NCBI GenBank assembly: GCA_036266845.1
Contig: DATAXI010000191.1
Span: 1 to 37,282 of the forward strand
Length of the DNA stretch: 37,282 nt
Reading direction: 5' to 3'
Source: DATAXI01 sp036266845
Lineage (GTDB): Bacteria > Verrucomicrobiota > Verrucomicrobiia > Chthoniobacterales > Chthoniobacteraceae
Shown: positions 26,070-33,163 of the stretch, in pieces
Numbering within the stretch: the first letter of the stretch is position 1
Layout of the letters: the number at the start of each line of letters is the position of its first letter
Made by a program: the position numbers and the translations under genes
Notes under the pieces: model-generated
Database searches by the model: none
What the model saw: only the letters and a program-made list of their open reading frames with translations
Told to the model about the DNA's origin: nothing

Positions 26070-26516
26070 TTACAACGTCTCGGCCTGGCGAAATCGAATT
26101 ACAGAAACGATTGCATCACACTCGCCTGGCTCGCCGTCTTCCTTGCCCTTGTCAGCCAGACACGTAATGAGCGCAATATTTTTCCCATCGCTGCAATACC
26201 ATACGCGCACAAAGCTCTGAGTCGTCTGATAACTTCCGCCCGAAACGCGCAGAATCCCTTCCGGGTTCACTTCGGCAAAAGCCTTTCCAAGTTGCTTCTT
26301 CTCCGCAAAATCAATTCGCAATTCATCCAGGTCCTGAAGTGACACGTTCGGAATTTTTCCGCTCTTGTATGTTGCCACCGAAAACTGCAGCGCACCTGTT
26401 CCATCGTCTTTTGCCAGCGTGAAGGGCACATCGCTGCCTTCCACCGGGTCAGTGATGTCCTTCCACGGGCCAGGTGCTGTGATAATCAGATTCCCGAGTG
26501 TGTACTGATTTTTCAT
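26070..26516 (-). CDS. Candidate immunity protein, DcrB/DUF1795-like
   Basis: A 148-aa soluble protein without signal peptide or membrane helix. The pattern (PFTLAKDDGTGALQFSVATYKSG, then SLQDLDELRIDFAEKKQLGKAF) resembles small DcrB/PsbP-fold proteins; this is a weak recalled similarity. Its ATG overlaps the stop of the preceding HNH nuclease fragment as ATGA (26516-26513), the tight coupling expected between a toxin tip and its immunity gene. The role, neutralising that HNH nuclease, is inferred from position only. It ends the accessory minus-strand series; the next gene downstream is mqnE, about 220 nt away. Confidence 0.65.
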   Translation of the reverse strand: MKNQYTLGNLIITAPGPWKDITDPVEGSDVPFTLAKDDGTGALQFSVATYKSGKIPNVSLQDLDELRIDFAEKKQLGKAFAEVNPEGILRVSGGSYQTTQSFVRVWYCSDGKNIALITCLADKGKEDGEPGECDAIVSVIRFRQAETL

Positions 26517-26746
26517 TTAGGGCGTGTTGAAGGTGTCTGGGCCGATTTCGCCCGGCTTTCCTCGGTTGAGAGTATTTGTATATTAGAAGAGACATTTGTG
26601 CCACCATTGGCTTTTGCCACCCTATGATCAAAGTGCCACTCGTTGGGGTTCGCTTTTACACCCTTCTGACTCTTTTCCGGTGGCGACATATGCTCTCGAT
26701 TTAGGTTGTAGAAACTGATCGCAACTTTATATTCTGAATCCCCGTC
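26513..26746 (-). pseudogene. Orphan HNH nuclease toxin tip, no start of its own
   Basis: A 77-codon stretch read in frame right after the TGA of the upstream small gene (26749-26747) down to the TGA at 26515-26513. The sequence is a typical toxin-type HNH end: NREHMSPPEKSQ, then NEWHFDHRVAKANGGTN (Asp40, His41) and SSNIQILSTEESRAKS (Asn55). The only internal ATG is at 26689 (residue 20), without a good ribosome binding site, so it is probably not expressed alone. The last HNH residue, often Asn before Arg-x-Lys, is Ser here. Such start-less C-terminal fragments follow polymorphic-toxin genes as spare toxin cassettes. It is joined to the next gene by an ATGA overlap. Confidence 0.75.
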
Positions 26747-27013
26747 TCATTCCTGATCTTCCTCTATACCGAGCGCCAAGGCATGGTTGTCAAGAGCGGA
26801 AGCGCGGGCGTACGCTCCCCGCGCCTTCTCTTGCTCAATAGACTTTCTAAGGAATACCTTATAGCGCTCGATTAGATCCGGCGGGAGCTCTGAAAACCAT
26901 GAATTTGCAGTTTCATCAGTCGTTGCAATCTGCTCCTCGCTCATCGTTTGGTATAACTGGCAAAGCATGGCCATCTCGTTGAGGGTGTTAAAATATGCGT
27001 CTTCAATGTTCAT
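26747..27013 (-). CDS. Small acidic protein, candidate immunity to the REase-like toxin
   Basis: An 88-aa, mainly helical, acidic protein (MNIEDAYFNTLNEMAMLCQLY at its start, ending IEEDQE). No family recognised, no signal peptide. Its ATG lies 14 nt after the stop of the 461-aa toxin, the standard place for a cognate immunity gene, and its acidity fits a partner for a basic nuclease domain. The frame continues after its TGA into the orphan HNH tip, so that junction is a cassette boundary or a scar. The function is inferred from context. Confidence 0.65.
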   Translation of the reverse strand: MNIEDAYFNTLNEMAMLCQLYQTMSEEQIATTDETANSWFSELPPDLIERYKVFLRKSIEQEKARGAYARASALDNHALALGIEEDQE

Positions 27014-27027
27014 GGGATGATATTATT

Positions 27028-28413
27028 CTATTTAGGCCTGACAATTACACGTATATTTTTAATGCCGAGACGTGAAATCATTGTTTGAGCCGCTGCTTGA
27101 ACCGAGCTGTTTGGCACCTCCCACCGAACACCAAAACCATTGGCCGTTGCGGTTGCTGATTGACGACGTGCCAAGTTGACGGAACTGCCGCCGATGTTTA
27201 GTTTCCGATCTACCATTTCCCCGGTGGCGGCGTCGACACCGTCAAATTTTGCAGTGATTTCTCCGTTCGGGCCTACCGTGGATAACTTCGGCGCCATACC
27301 GTAGCGTGAACCTGGCGCCCCTTCCTGGTAAGCTGCGGCGTTTTCACTCATCGCAGTTGGCGCCTCCGGCACGTATTTGACAGCTTTAAAATTCGCCGAA
27401 GGCGGTGGCTCGTTGAGCCCCACGGTCTTCTCGGCAGGTGTTAAGCTTTCCGGAGCTTCTTTAAATCGGCTTAAAATCTTCGCAAGAAGCCCCGATTCCT
27501 CATCAGTAAACTTTACAGCTTGACCGGCGGCGACTGCCGCAAGCTTCCGGAGCAAAACGCCCAACTCCTTGGCGCTCACAGCCACCAGGCTGGGGATGCT
27601 TTTGAATAAGCTTGGAATACTTGCCAAGCCTAATAGGTCCAATGCTTCGCTAATCGGATTGCTCGCAATCGGGGGATCAATCTGCATCATGCGCTCCGCG
27701 GGTCCATCCTTCAGAGGCGCTTTTCGGAATTCCCCCACGCTTCCAGTCGTCCATTGACCACCACCCGGCTGGCCAGCAGGGATGCGGGCTTCGTCTGGAT
27801 TGTAACCATTTGCTAAATAACAATTTGCGAATCTCTGTACTCCGATGTACCGGAAGACGGCCATCGCCGGGTAAGCGCGCTGGATTTCCGCGAGGCTGGA
27901 ATTATTCTGCACCCCCCGACTGCTGTTGCTGACAATCCTCCCATGGTCCACAACGACGCCGGTGAATCCCGTTGCCTGATGCCACCCGGATTGAATGATG
28001 ATATCGCCGGGGAGAGCTTGGCTTAGGGAAACTTGCTTGAAGCGGCTGTCATGGAGCAACGAGTTCCAAAGAATGGAGGTGCTAAGGACATGCCGTGGCT
28101 CCGTTCCGAGGATGATGCACTGATTAGTCGCCTTGGTGAAGATGAGGGATACCGCCAGGGCGTATTCCGAGGATATTGCGGGTGGGCCGTAAGGTTTTTT
28201 CGTGGATATGCCGATGTTCTGCATCGCCGATTGGGCTATTGCCGAACCAAAGGCGCTCGGTGGCTCTTTCGCACTTGGGCCTGTATCGATTCCTTGAGCA
28301 CTGTTCGAGAAATAGACTGGCTTGATCGTGCTGAAGGCATTCCCCAATCGCCGAGCCAGGGCGCATATATTGCCGGAAGGCGCCCCCGTGGCGCAATGGT
28401 TGTCTCTGTCCAT
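27028..28413 (-). CDS. Polymorphic toxin: NlpC/P60-CHAP-like domain, linker, REase-fold toxin tip
   Basis: A 461-aa protein of three parts. Residues about 80-195 resemble an NlpC/P60 or CHAP amidase: Cys99 in TNQCIILG, LSTSILWNSLLHDSRF, LPGDIIIQSG, and VVVDHGRIVSNSSRGVQNN. The place of the usual catalytic His (GHxG) reads GFTG at 149-152, so hydrolase activity is doubtful. A linker NPDEARIPAGQPGGGQWTTG (205-224) recurs before toxin or phage domains. The middle (250-320) is helical. The C-terminal 100 residues resemble a restriction-endonuclease-fold toxin (Tox-REase-5-like): ITAKFDGVDAATGEMVDRKL (Asp391, Asp402, Lys404), RRQSATATANGFGVRWEVP (430-434) and a final IKNIRVIVRPK. No signal peptide is seen; delivery is unknown. 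Small gene 14 nt downstream is the likely antidote. Confidence 0.72.
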   Translation of the reverse strand: MDRDNHCATGAPSGNICALARRLGNAFSTIKPVYFSNSAQGIDTGPSAKEPPSAFGSAIAQSAMQNIGISTKKPYGPPAISSEYALAVSLIFTKATNQCIILGTEPRHVLSTSILWNSLLHDSRFKQVSLSQALPGDIIIQSGWHQATGFTGVVVDHGRIVSNSSRGVQNNSSLAEIQRAYPAMAVFRYIGVQRFANCYLANGYNPDEARIPAGQPGGGQWTTGSVGEFRKAPLKDGPAERMMQIDPPIASNPISEALDLLGLASIPSLFKSIPSLVAVSAKELGVLLRKLAAVAAGQAVKFTDEESGLLAKILSRFKEAPESLTPAEKTVGLNEPPPSANFKAVKYVPEAPTAMSENAAAYQEGAPGSRYGMAPKLSTVGPNGEITAKFDGVDAATGEMVDRKLNIGGSSVNLARRQSATATANGFGVRWEVPNSSVQAAAQTMISRLGIKNIRVIVRPK

Positions 28414-28888
28414 AACTCGACCCTTGCAGGAAAAGTGATGCGTCAGTTAGCTCTTTTATTTCTGTTGACTTTTCGAGGCGCGTTGCAGGTGGCGCGCGCA
28501 ACCGAATGTCAATAGTTTTTCCAAAAAAGTTTCCGAACGGAAAATTTCGGGCTCTTCATCGGGCCTCTCGGACTCCTTATCAAACGGCCACTTCAGTGCA
28601 CCTCCTTCCCACCCCTTCCGAAAACTGGTCGGGCTGCAGGGATTCGAAACCTGGACCTCCTCGACCCGAACGCTCCAGACCTACGTGATCAGCGAGCAGC
28701 GGAACGCCTTGAGGAGAAACCGGTTTGGCGGAGCGTCAGTTACCGACAGGTGTGGGCTCCCCCCGCTTTTGCCCCCCTCCACTTTTGCGATGGGTCAAAG
28801 TTGTGCATGAAGAGCCCACCGTCCTGACTATCCCCCCTTCGGAGCCACCTCGGCCGGTTCCAAGCGCTCCTTGCTTTCCCTTCTTCGA
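28414..28888. other. Intergenic upstream of toxin, contains tRNA remnant
   Basis: About 475 bases. The only recognisable element is a decayed tRNA-Pro 3' half (28626-28675). A TTGACA occurs on the minus strand at about 28507-28512, but no convincing -10 box follows at 16-18 nt. The + strand frames 28033-28515, 28506-28688 and 28725-28925 have no plausible product. Confidence 0.5.
28626..28675 (-). pseudogene. Decayed 3' half of tRNA-Pro (CGG), possible attachment-site scar
   Basis: On the minus strand: anticodon loop TTCGGGT (28670-28664; anticodon CGG), variable AGGTC, T-arm CAGGT-TTCGAAT-CCCTG, acceptor 3' strand CAGCCCG, discriminator A and encoded CCA (28628-28626). Only two of five anticodon-stem pairs form, the invariant 53:61 G-C pair is T/C, and no matching 5' half (CGGGCTG, D-arm) lies upstream. 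It is a non-functional remnant. Confidence 0.75.
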
Positions 28889-29317
28889 CTATTTCTGCAT
28901 ATCGCGGAGCACTCTGTTCACATAATCCCAGTCTGGGTCCTCGGTGTGACCCACCTCTATGGGATAGCGTTTTTGCTCCTGAGGCATTTCGGTTAGTCGA
29001 CGCAAGAATTCCTTCACTTCAGGGGTGTGAAAGACGAACTCCCTCTGCCCCTTACCAGTCAAAACCGTTGACAGGATAGAATGGCCATCTCCTTCAACAG
29101 AATTGATCAGCCTATCCTCAAATGACTTCGCCTGCGAGGAATCCTCAGATGATGGCAAACCCTGCGTCGTCGGGGCAGCGAAAGTCCAAAATATATTGAG
29201 CCGTTGAGGATATTTGCTGCGGGGAAAAGATTGATTCAGGTCTCTAAATCTAATGATCACCGGTTTTCCCTCGTGGGTTCCTTCGGCAATCGACCATCCT
29301 GCTTCATTGGTTTTCAT
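28889..29317 (-). CDS. DUF695-type protein
   Basis: A 142-aa soluble protein. It matches the DUF695 pattern: an N-terminal strand with GKPVIIRFRD, the helix SSQAKSFEDRLINSVEGDG, a strand with STVLTGKGQREFVFHTPEV, and the C-terminal YPIEVGHTEDPDWDYVNRVL (about 119-138). The molecular function of DUF695 is unknown; members often appear among immunity-type genes of polymorphic toxin loci. Here it lies on the same strand as the toxin, upstream of it beyond the tRNA-Pro scar, so it could be a leftover immunity gene from an earlier toxin exchange. The family call is fairly good, the role is inference. Confidence 0.7.
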   Translation of the reverse strand: MKTNEAGWSIAEGTHEGKPVIIRFRDLNQSFPRSKYPQRLNIFWTFAAPTTQGLPSSEDSSQAKSFEDRLINSVEGDGHSILSTVLTGKGQREFVFHTPEVKEFLRRLTEMPQEQKRYPIEVGHTEDPDWDYVNRVLRDMQK

Positions 29318-29422
29318 TTGCTTTGGTTCTCAGTCTAACTAGTGGACGCGGAAATATTCTAATTTGTGGGTTTTGGACGAATGTTTTGCGGCGGACTTTG
29401 CCCACGATTCTGGTTCGCATAC

Positions 29423-29710
29423 TCATTCACTCTCTGTTGCCCGCCCATAATCTTCAATGACCGCGTTAGAAAGCCCCAACAATCTAAGGGCGTTCAAAAC
29501 CCGCTCAGAAACCACAAGGCGGGAGTCAACTGCTAATCCAAGGTCTTGAATCCCAGCTTGCCCGATTACTTTTAACCATTTGAATTTGGGAAGGCAATCG
29601 CAACAGCGATTGGATTCACCCCGAAACCGGAAAACTTTATTGATTCCGGACCACTGAAAGCATGGCATTTCCTGCCCATTGCGAAATGCCCGCGCCATTT
29701 GCACGCGCAC
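29423..29710 (-). CDS. Unknown small protein, possible immunity-type fragment
   Basis: A 95-codon frame from GTG 29710, or from the ATG at 29698 (MARAFRNGQEMPCF). Cys pairs (CCDC about 36-39) and the C-terminal LAVDSRLVVSERVLNALRLLGL (about 58-79) resemble the end of small immunity-like proteins in which an SERV/L helix ends the fold, but I cannot name a family. A TGA directly precedes the GTG in frame, so if a longer ancestor existed, its 5' part has been lost. It is divergent from the secreted peptidase, about 96 nt apart. It may be a pseudogene. Confidence 0.4.
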   Translation of the reverse strand: MRVQMARAFRNGQEMPCFQWSGINKVFRFRGESNRCCDCLPKFKWLKVIGQAGIQDLGLAVDSRLVVSERVLNALRLLGLSNAVIEDYGRATESE

Positions 29711-29794
29711 TCAATCGCCGCGAGCCCCGAGAAATCAGATGAGAAGACCGCCATTCCGGGCGATTTGGCCCGGTTTTTGCAGCTAACTCCCGGT

Positions 29795-30715
29795 ATGCAC
29801 CGGCAGGTATTTCTGATTCTTGGGCTTTGGATGGCTTTGGCCATGGGCGGGGCGGCGCAGGAGGAGACGGGGCCGACGCGGGAGATCGATCCGCTGCCGG
29901 AGGTGCCGCTTTCGCAATTGAGCGATCCCGGAAACTCCGCGCTGGGGCAGGCGGCGCTGGCGGTGAGGCCGGGGGATTGGCGGCACGCGGAGACACCGCA
30001 TTTTATTCTCCATTTTTTTCACAATTACGTGGCGGCTCAAGTGGCGGCGGAGCTGGAGTTTTATTACCAGGCGATCGCGCTGGAGCTGCACCGCGATAAT
30101 ACGGGATGGGAGCGGAAGTCGCACGTTTACATCTTTGAGAACGATGCGGACTGGCATGCCTTCCAGGGCAAGGCGCAGCTTGATCCGTGGACGGGCGGCA
30201 TCCACTCGGAGGGCAATCTCTTTGTGGTGCGCAACCCGGCGTACAAGTTTGGGGGGCGGTCGCTGGGGCACGAGACGGCGCACCTGGTCCTGTACCGCTT
30301 TTTCGGCGCGGGCATTCCGCTGTGGCTCAATGAGGGGTATGCGGAGAATTCCTCCATCCGGCTTTACTCCGGGCTGGAGAGACGGCGGGGCTATAGTATG
30401 CTGCCGCAATCGGCGGTGTTGAGCGCGGCGCATTACATCCCGCTCCAGACGCTGACTTCCGCGGTCACCTACCCGGACGATGTGACCCAGGTTACACTTT
30501 TCTACCAGGAATCGGAGAAGCTGGTGGGTTTTCTGCGGGCGCAGAGCGAGGACGGGTTCATCACGTTCATGGATGCGCTTTCGCACGGGAGCCGCATGGA
30601 CACGGCGCTGGAGAAGGGATTCGGGACGCGCTTCCAGAGCCTGGATGCGCTGGACCAGGAATTTCGCGAGTACGCCCAGCGAAAATATGTGCCGGTGGCG
30701 GCGGCCGGAAATTGA
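29795..30715 (+). CDS. Secreted gluzincin-type zinc metallopeptidase (peptidase MA-like)
   Basis: A 306-aa exported protein. The ATG at 29795 begins a signal peptide (HRQVFLILGLWMALAMGGAAQ, cut near 21). The zinc site is HETAH (His159, Glu160, His163) in RSLGHETAHLVLYRF, with the third ligand Glu in PLWLNEGYAE (Glu180 or Glu184), the pattern of peptidase_MA-type proteins related to M1/M4. The region before it (HFILHFFHNYVAAQVAAELEFYYQAI) also fits the family. It probably acts in the periplasm or is lipid-free and secreted; the substrate is unknown. The frame is open to 29699 but the extra residues lack character. GC-rich again, marking the return to core sequence after the accessory block. 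Confidence 0.8.
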   Translation: MHRQVFLILGLWMALAMGGAAQEETGPTREIDPLPEVPLSQLSDPGNSALGQAALAVRPGDWRHAETPHFILHFFHNYVAAQVAAELEFYYQAIALELHRDNTGWERKSHVYIFENDADWHAFQGKAQLDPWTGGIHSEGNLFVVRNPAYKFGGRSLGHETAHLVLYRFFGAGIPLWLNEGYAENSSIRLYSGLERRRGYSMLPQSAVLSAAHYIPLQTLTSAVTYPDDVTQVTLFYQESEKLVGFLRAQSEDGFITFMDALSHGSRMDTALEKGFGTRFQSLDALDQEFREYAQRKYVPVAAAGN

Positions 30716-30835
30716 GCGGGCGGCGCGTTACGGGCTGGAAATCCGCCGCGGGATGCGCTGCTCTATAAGGCAGCCGGATTAGCTTTCCTCGCACGAGGTT
30801 TCCGAGCGAAAGTCCGCCCGAGTCCCGAAACAGCC

Positions 30836-31975
30836 ATGCCCGCCGCGAAAAAACCGAAAGCCGCCGCCCCCGTAAAAAGCGCCGCTGTCCGCATTGTGGC
30901 CGGCTCCGACGAGGCGGAGGTGAAACGGCGCGCCGCGGCACTGGCGGAGGAGATGGCGGGGCCGGATGCGGGCGAATTTGGCCGCGACGTGATCGATGGG
31001 GCCGCGGATAACGCCGGGGACGCGGCGACGCGCATCCACGATACGCGGCAGGCGCTGCTGACGCTGCCGTTCTTTGGCGGCGATAAGCTGGTGTGGCTGA
31101 AGAACGCGAACTTCCTGGCGGATACCGTGCTGGGCCGGGCGGCGGCGGTGACGGATGCGCTGGAGGCGCTTCAGGAGACACTTTCGCAGGGACTGCCGGC
31201 GGGGGTGAAGTTTCTGATGAGCGCGATCGATGCGGACAAGCGCCGCACCTTTTACAAGGCGCTCGGGAAGCTGGGCGAGATCGAGGTATTCGATAAAGTG
31301 GATACCTCGCGCGGCGGATGGGAGGAGGCGGCGGGATCGATGATCGAGAGCCGCTGCCGGCAGCGCGGGCTGCGCATGAGCGGGGATGCGGTGGAACTGC
31401 TGGCGCTGCTGACGGGGGGCGACTCGCGCCAGGTGGATAATGAGCTGGAGAAGATCGATCTCTACGTGGGCAAGGAGCGGCGGGAGGCGACGGCGGAGGA
31501 TGTGCGCACGCTGGTGCCGCTGACGCGCGAGGGCGTGGTCTTTGAGCTGGGCAACGCGCTGGCCGCCCGCCAGACGAGCCGCTGTTTTGAGCTAATGGAG
31601 CAATTGCTGAAGCAGGGGGAGAACGCGGTGGGCATCCTGCTGGTGGCGATCATTCCCACGGTGCGCAGCCTGCTGCTGGTAAAGGACCTGATGCAGCGGC
31701 ATCGCCTCAGCCCGCCGCAGCAACCGTGGTTCTTCGGCGGCACGCTCAATAAGCTGCCTGCGGAAGCGACGGATCACCTGCCACGCAAGAAGGATGGCTC
31801 CATCAATGCCTTCGTGCTGGGTCTGGCCGCGGTGCATGCGCGGCGATTTGAGCTGGATGAACTGCGGGCGCTGCTCGAGGCCTGCCTCACGGCGAATGTG
31901 CGGCTGGTGACGAGCGGACTGGACGAGCGCGTGGTGCTGGCGGAGCTGATCGGGCGGGTGGCAAAGCGCGCCTGA
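30836..31975 (+). CDS. holA: DNA polymerase III delta subunit
   Basis: A 379-aa clamp-loader subunit that opens the beta clamp. An Ala/Lys-rich leader (1-15) precedes the usual start VRIVAGSDEAEVKRRAAAL. FFGGDKLVWLKNANFL, FLMSAIDADKRRTFYKALGK and VEVFDKVD-like strands form the AAA+-like domain I. LTGGDSRQVDNELEKIDLYVG and EDVRTLVPLTREGVVFELGNALAAR are the most conserved blocks of HolA, and the C-terminal helical collar follows. No Walker A is expected in this subunit. The start is the ATG at 30836, 120 nt after the peptidase stop. Confidence 0.88.
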   Translation: MPAAKKPKAAAPVKSAAVRIVAGSDEAEVKRRAAALAEEMAGPDAGEFGRDVIDGAADNAGDAATRIHDTRQALLTLPFFGGDKLVWLKNANFLADTVLGRAAAVTDALEALQETLSQGLPAGVKFLMSAIDADKRRTFYKALGKLGEIEVFDKVDTSRGGWEEAAGSMIESRCRQRGLRMSGDAVELLALLTGGDSRQVDNELEKIDLYVGKERREATAEDVRTLVPLTREGVVFELGNALAARQTSRCFELMEQLLKQGENAVGILLVAIIPTVRSLLLVKDLMQRHRLSPPQQPWFFGGTLNKLPAEATDHLPRKKDGSINAFVLGLAAVHARRFELDELRALLEACLTANVRLVTSGLDERVVLAELIGRVAKRA

Positions 31976-32028
31976 CGAAGAGCGGGTTTGTTTTTTGACC
32001 GGCTGCGCGGGAGCCTGGCTGTCGATTG

Positions 32029-33051
32029 TTACTTTGTATAGGAGTTAATGACGCCGTAGGCCGAGTTATCCGGGGCGGTGGCGCTTTCGAGGACATAGCT
32101 CCACTGGCCGGGACCGTCCTTGCGATATGACGGGGCGTTCGGCGCGGCATGGACGACCGCCTTGATCAATTTCTGGCCGCCACTCGGGAAGTTGGGTATG
32201 GAATAGCCGGCGCCAGGGTATTCGTATCCGTTGGAGCTGGTGGTATATACAGAGCTGGTGATGTTATTGGTGCCATCGTAAAGGGTGGCGGTGTAGTACG
32301 GCTTGGGAGTGGGCTTGCCGCTTGCGGGAGGCAGCGGCGTGGGGCTGGGGGGCGCGCCGATCAAGGTGTAGTTATCCGTGACGGGCCCGTCATTTTGCAG
32401 AATGAAGAAGAGGGTTCGCGAGGTGCCGGGAGTCATTGAGACGTCCGCCTCGTCCCATTCGAAATGACCGAGAGGAAAGACGATATTGGGAGTCGCGGTG
32501 CCGCTGTTTTCCGGAGCCGATGGCGCAACGGTAAATTCGCCGCCGGGTGCTACGGTAAATGTCCCGGTAAAGGGAATCTTCTTGTTGTCCAGGGTACGCG
32601 CCTGGAATGAGAAGCCGGAAGCTTTCGCATGGACGAAGCCCTTCTTATCGATGCTGAAAACCACGTGGGCGCTGATCTTCAGGTTGCCGTTGGTGGTGGA
32701 GGTGATGGGCACGTCGCTGAGAAAATTGACGATGGTCTTGTTGCAAAAGTTGAGCGGAAGTTTGCCGGTGATATTGACAAGCGGCTGGGGAGAGATGCCC
32801 ATCATCTCGAGCACGCCGGAAAGGTTATTGGTGCCGGTGAGATAGGCCATATTTCCGGTGGCGGTGCCGCTGCCGGTAAAGCCGACATCATAGAGCAAAG
32901 CCGGCGCCACGGGGGTGCTGCTGGTGCCGGACAGGACGCCGCCGGGCTTGATTATCTGGCCGCTTAAATCAACGGAGGCCGCGTGACCGGCAATTCCCGG
33001 GAAGATCGCCGCGGCGAGCAGGAGAAGTTCTATCAATTTCCGGATTCTCAT
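32029..33051 (-). CDS. Exported protein of unknown function
   Basis: A 340-aa protein. The ATG at 33051 starts a signal peptide (RIRKLIELLLLAAAIFPGIAGHAA, cleavage near 25). The mature part is rich in beta-strand-forming residues, Gly, Thr and Pro. Residues about 50-105 are followed by a repetitive LSGQ/GSGTATGNM pattern, and a Pro-rich linker (PSPTPLPPASGKPTPKP, about 245-261) joins a second beta-sandwich-like domain. No cysteine cluster, lipobox, catalytic motif or membrane segment was found. It could be a cell-surface or adhesion protein. No family recognised. The stop at 32029 faces the holA stop across a 53-nt gap. Confidence 0.7.
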   Translation of the reverse strand: MRIRKLIELLLLAAAIFPGIAGHAASVDLSGQIIKPGGVLSGTSSTPVAPALLYDVGFTGSGTATGNMAYLTGTNNLSGVLEMMGISPQPLVNITGKLPLNFCNKTIVNFLSDVPITSTTNGNLKISAHVVFSIDKKGFVHAKASGFSFQARTLDNKKIPFTGTFTVAPGGEFTVAPSAPENSGTATPNIVFPLGHFEWDEADVSMTPGTSRTLFFILQNDGPVTDNYTLIGAPPSPTPLPPASGKPTPKPYYTATLYDGTNNITSSVYTTSSNGYEYPGAGYSIPNFPSGGQKLIKAVVHAAPNAPSYRKDGPGQWSYVLESATAPDNSAYGVINSYTK

Positions 33052-33163
33052 AATCCCGATTCTATCCCCATTTCCCGTAAACGAGCAACCCGGATTTCTC
33101 GTTTCGAGCGCGGCCAAATCCATCCCGCAAGGCTGGGCCGCGCCGCCAATTGACCGCGCTCTC

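Noticed and set aside
25977..26342. 121-codon frame on + over the candidate immunity gene
   Set aside because: Complement of the better-supported minus-strand frame, which is coupled to the HNH tip by ATGA.
28033..28515. 160-codon frame on + over the toxin N-terminus
   Set aside because: The minus-strand frame has coherent NlpC/P60-CHAP-like strands; this one has none.
29572..29844. 90-codon frame on - overlapping the small ORF at 29423-29710 and the peptidase signal peptide
   Set aside because: Considered as the missing 5' part through a frameshift, but no convincing join or family continuity could be found.
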